Shown one piece after another: positions 61,699 to 64,000 of a stretch of DNA of 64,000 bases (positions are counted from its first letter, which is position 1; every line of letters begins with the position of its first letter). The stretch is from Deltaproteobacteria bacterium (GTDB lineage Bacteria > Desulfobacterota > Desulfobacteria > Desulfobacterales > SURF-15): NCBI GenBank assembly GCA_019309565.1, contig JAFDFZ010000017.1:39296-103295 (forward strand), read 5' to 3'. Under the pieces are notes generated by a model that saw only the letters and a program-made list of their open reading frames with translations, ran no database searches and was not told the origin of the DNA. A program made the translations under genes and the position numbers.

Positions 61699-61962
61699 TT
61701 ATTTATTTTGATCATACAAGAATTGCAGGCCATTTCGATCTATTTTAACCGTACTCCATGAGCGGGTATCAACCAGTTCTCCAAAATAGATCTCTAATTG
61801 TTCAGGGGTTAATTTATCTGGACAACAATCAAAATGTTCGCTGACCCGGCGCACAGCCCGGGAGTACGCGTCAATGGTTTTCTGACTTTTTCCCTGAAGT
61901 TTGATCAATCGTAAGTGGCGTTGATACAGTTTGTTGAATCGATTTGCTTCTGTAAGCTTCAT
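61699..61962 (-). pseudogene. Tyrosine integrase, N-terminal fragment
   Basis: 87 residues: YQRHLRLIKLQGKSQKTIDA, YSRAVRRVSEHFDC, LTPEQLEIYFGELV and SWSTVKIDRNGLQFLY are the SAM-like core-binding domain of a site-specific integrase found with mobile elements. The frame stops at 61699, so the whole catalytic domain (R-H-R-Y) is missing; the GC-rich hairpin and the IS110 element follow. Probably truncated when the IS region arrived. Confidence 0.7.
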
Positions 61963-62103
61963 AATGTATACTCTTTCGTAGTTACATAAGACAGTAATGA
62001 AAACCTGCCATTAACACACGCTTAAACCAAATTTACAAGTTTAAGGCAGTACTCGTTATTTAACAACGGGGTGAATTATCAGCAGCACAATCGTGCACTG
62101 TTT

Positions 62104-62288
62104 GGCCCGAAACAGCGAGTGTTCCCCCGCAGCGTGCTGCGGGAGAGCGAGCGAATCTAAAATTAGATCGTCTCATTAACGGAGGAAGATTCCCTGCAGC
62201 CTGTCGGAACGAATTGGGCTTCGCCATAGGCTACAACCCAACAAAGGCGAAGATCCCGTATTTTCGAAGCCGCAGGGTCTTCAAATGC
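62104..62288 (+). repeat. Repeat family A, copy 6 (longest)
   Basis: CCCGAAACAGCGAGTGTTCC opens it; GGGCTTCGCCATAGGCTACA, CAACCCAACAAAGGCGAAG and CGCAGGGTCTTCAAATGC close it. It matches the minus strand of 29694-29812, with an extra ~55 bases after the first block. Together with AT-rich sequence it fills most of 61963-62511, where no gene is seen. Confidence 0.65.
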
Positions 62289-62511
62289 ATTAGGAATCGT
62301 TCAGAAAGAGCTAATGTATCAGTAATCTTATCGAAGACTTTTAATTTTGTAACAGCATTTTATATCGAAGGGATGCCAGCTCTTTCTTTACGAGTCCTTT
62401 TGCATAAGTTTGCACGATTAAGTCGATGATGATTCATGAAGCGATCAGTTAATAAAATCATCCTTTTGATATACTTTAGGAGATAAGGAAATAATCAGAT
62501 TTTGAAATTTT

Positions 62512-62645
62512 CCCCGCCGAGCAGCGGCTTCGTTCAACAAGCCAGTTGAGCAGACGGCGAGAAGACCGTGGTTTTACGTAAAGGCCGTGCCATTTAGTTA
62601 TTCATTTAGGCCGCTGCTCACGCTTGACGATAGGCGGTTATGTTT
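62512..62645. repeat. Long imperfect palindrome before the toxin-antitoxin pair
   Basis: CCGCCGAGCAGCGGC (62514-62528) faces GCCGCTGCTC (62610-62619) and later GGCGG, so ~130 bases could fold on themselves. The right end reads GCTTGACGATAGGCGG, similar to GCTTGATCGATAGGGCGG behind the toxin gene. It might be a second attC-like site; the core bases are not canonical. Confidence 0.4.
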
Positions 62646-62667
62646 CCAGCGAACAAGGAGTGGGAAG

Positions 62668-62907
62668 ATGAAGACATGGATGAAGTGGATCGTCTCTGAC
62701 CCATCGGTGATGATGGGCAAGCCGGTGATTGCCGGAACCCGGATCACGGTGGAGCTTATCTTAGAAAAGCTGGGTGCCGGTGAGACGATAGACGACCTAC
62801 TGCAAGCCCATCCTCGGCTGAAACGCGAGGCGATACAAGCGGCGCTGGCCTTTGCTGCTGAGGCTTTACGGGCTGATGTCGTGTATCCCGTTGAGGTGCC
62901 GGCGTGA
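62668..62907 (+). CDS. DUF433 antitoxin
   Basis: A 79-residue DUF433 protein: WIVSDPSVMMGKPVIAGTRI (about 7-26) and VELILEKLGAGETIDDLLQA (about 28-47) then a helical C-terminus. DUF433 proteins are helix-turn-helix antitoxins that pair with PIN-like toxins. ATG 62668 follows AAGGAGTGGGAAG. Its TGA overlaps the GTG start of the toxin gene (GTGA), typical translational coupling. GC content is higher than in the flanks. Confidence 0.88.
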   Translation: MKTWMKWIVSDPSVMMGKPVIAGTRITVELILEKLGAGETIDDLLQAHPRLKREAIQAALAFAAEALRADVVYPVEVPA

Positions 62908-63263
62908 AAATTCTGGCCGATGAGAATGTGGATTATCCCATCGTAGAGCAGCTGCGTGGAAACGGTCATCAAGTATGGTATGTTGTCGAGATGGAACCGA
63001 GGATTTCCGACAACGCTGTTCTGGATGTAGCGAACCGCGAAAAGGCGATATTGCTCACGGCCGATAAGGATTTTGGTGAGCTCGTGTTCCGTCAGAAACG
63101 GGTGACGACGGGTGTTATTCTCCTGCGGTTGGCCGGTATATCTCCAGGCTGCAAGGCGGAGATAGTGGCTTCTGCGCTTGCCACACACGGCGATGAAATG
63201 GAACAGGCCTTCACAGTTATTACCCCAGGAGCGGTTCGCATCCGACGTCAGGCAAGCGTGTAA
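62904..63263 (+). CDS. DUF5615 PIN-like toxin
   Basis: A 119-residue PIN-like nuclease: MKILADENVDYPIVEQLRGN (Asp6, Glu7 region), ILLTADKDFGELVF (about 49-62) and TGVILLRL. These acidic residues fit the DUF5615 active site of putative RNases. It forms a type II toxin-antitoxin pair with the DUF433 gene. The pair looks like an integron-style cassette because an attC-like hairpin follows the stop. Confidence 0.88.
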   Translation: MKILADENVDYPIVEQLRGNGHQVWYVVEMEPRISDNAVLDVANREKAILLTADKDFGELVFRQKRVTTGVILLRLAGISPGCKAEIVASALATHGDEMEQAFTVITPGAVRIRRQASV

Positions 63264-63275
63264 GGAAAAGATACC

Positions 63276-63343
63276 GCCGCCTAACACCCGCTGCAGCCGA
63301 CCCGTCTTCGGCGGGCGGCTGAGCTTGATCGATAGGGCGGCGC
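63276..63343. other. attC-like (59-base element) site behind the toxin gene
   Basis: The stretch starts with CGCCTAAC, which fits the RYYYAAC attC core, then CTGCAGCCGACCCG and CGGGCGGCTGAG form an imperfect stem. It ends GATCGATAGGGCGG, where a canonical site would have GTTAGGCG, so the right core is mutated. Hairpin and core order agree with integron attC sites. Confidence 0.45.
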
Positions 63344-63386
63344 TGCGCGCCGCCCAGTAGGAGGCGGTGGTCAAGGTTAAAGCCAA

Positions 63387-64000
63387 GTACTTGAGGTGTC
63401 TCGCAGCGGATATTACCGGGGTTGAATCGCAAGCCCAGTGGGCGACAGATGGAGAATAAGCGGTTGGATGCACAGATTCTTAAAATCTATGACAGCAGCA
63501 AGGGCCGTTACGGAAGTCCAAAGATCAGCCGAGAGCTTCAAGATCGAGGCCACAGGGTGAGCAGAAGCCGTGTGGCGAGGAGAATGCGAACTCTTGGGCT
63601 TCGCTCTAAGGTTCGGCGTAAATACCGAGTGACCACCGATACCAAGCATCAATTTCCGCTAGCACCGAATCTGTTGGTAAGGAATTTTACCGCACAGGCC
63701 CCTGACAGGGTCTGGGTGTCGGATATTACCTATTTGGCAACCCGCAGTGGATGGTTGTATTTTACGGTGATCATTGATCTGTTCTCACGGATGGTTGTTG
63801 GTTGGGCGCTTAGCAGCTCTTTGGGCCATGAGATGGTGCTTACAGCACTTAAGCGTGCAATACGCAGGTGTCGTCCGGGAAAGGGGCTTATCTTTCATTC
63901 GGATCGAGGCGTGCAGTATGCATGCACGGAATTTCGCAAAGAACCTGGTAAACATGGATTTATCCAGAGCATGTGCCGCAAGGGGGACTGCTGGGATAAT
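63387..64000 (+). pseudogene. IS3-family transposase OrfB, 5'-truncated, frameshifted, runs off the window
   Basis: VLEVSRSGYYR is read from 63387; after a one-base loss near 63419 the frame continues LNRKPSGRQMENKRLDAQIL, with HTH-like SPKISRELQDRGHRVSRSRV and the rve integrase core VWVSDITYL (first Asp), IDLFSRMVVGWALS and HSDRGVQYA. The final catalytic Glu would lie past 64000. OrfA and the 5' inverted repeat are absent on this side. The ATG at 63449 could still start a shortened protein. It lies directly behind the attC-like site. Confidence 0.8.

Noticed and set aside
62598-63473. 291-codon minus-strand frame
   Set aside because: Antisense to the toxin-antitoxin genes and crossing the attC-like hairpin; a shadow of GC-rich codons.
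1-64000. CRISPR arrays, rRNA and tRNA genes
   Set aside because: No regularly spaced direct repeats and no cloverleaf or rRNA signatures were found by reading; the repeats present are dispersed, not arrayed.

Overview
The window looks like a chromosomal segment of an anaerobic Desulfobacterota (former Deltaproteobacteria), probably a sulfate reducer near the Desulfobacterales. This is inferred from gene content: NifX-like and DUF1847/DUF5320 proteins, an RACo-like ASKHA protein, DUF362, DUF364, a TAXI-type TRAP transporter, an exported AmmeMemoRadiSam pair and carboxynorspermidine synthesis. No rRNA or tRNA gene that would settle the taxonomy was seen. Base composition is moderate, with AT-rich intergenic stretches.

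Layout. 1-2.5 kb is a decayed region with an hdrB pseudogene, a thioesterase and a broken larA-like gene. 2.5-3.05 kb holds a MITE-like element with a second element inside it. 3.05-11.9 kb is a coherent metallocluster/redox region: an orphan NtrC-type sigma-54 regulator, a NifX-like protein, DUF1847, ferredoxins, DUF5320, a radical SAM protein, an ASKHA corrinoid-activator-like protein, and a NifX domain fused to half of a split permease. 12.39-14.34 kb is a group II intron sitting in a degenerate copy of the ferredoxin tail. 14.5-21.2 kb carries small genes, a methyltransferase, a metallo-beta-lactamase-fold protein, DUF364, a phytochelatin synthase-like protein and remnants. 21.5-25.9 kb is a TAXI/TRAP transporter with a radical SAM gene. 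25.9-32.1 kb is a dppABC-like operon divergent from a creatininase/amidohydrolase pair. 32.1-44.9 kb is housekeeping and metabolism (AmmeMemoRadiSam, DUF362, ClC channel, MFS, nucleotidase, transaldolase-like, two hydroxyacid dehydrogenases, sirtuin). 45-47.7 kb makes carboxynorspermidine-type polyamines. 47.9-51.5 kb has ubiG, nudC, an MFS exporter and a tandem zinc-ribbon protein. 51.9-59.3 kb looks like an acyl-CoA/amino-acid catabolic group. 59.4-64 kb is mobile: an IS4/integrase chimera, an IS110 element with a structured leader, an integrase remnant, a toxin-antitoxin pair with an attC-like hairpin, and a truncated IS3 element.

The main finding is regulatory. Four loci (about 0.5, 4.5, 12.2 and 16.9 kb) share an AT-rich putative enhancer site followed, 81-88 bases later, by a GG-N10-GC sigma-54 promoter. 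One lies directly behind the sigma-54 regulator gene and drives the NifX/DUF1847 operon; one drives DUF364; the other two lead into dead genes (hdrB; the intron-split ferredoxin copy). This suggests a dedicated sigma-54 regulon for metal-cofactor handling, with some members decaying.

The window also carries at least four families of short dispersed repeats. One (family C) has terminal inverted repeats and clear 9-bp target-site duplications at two loci, so it is or was a transposing MITE.
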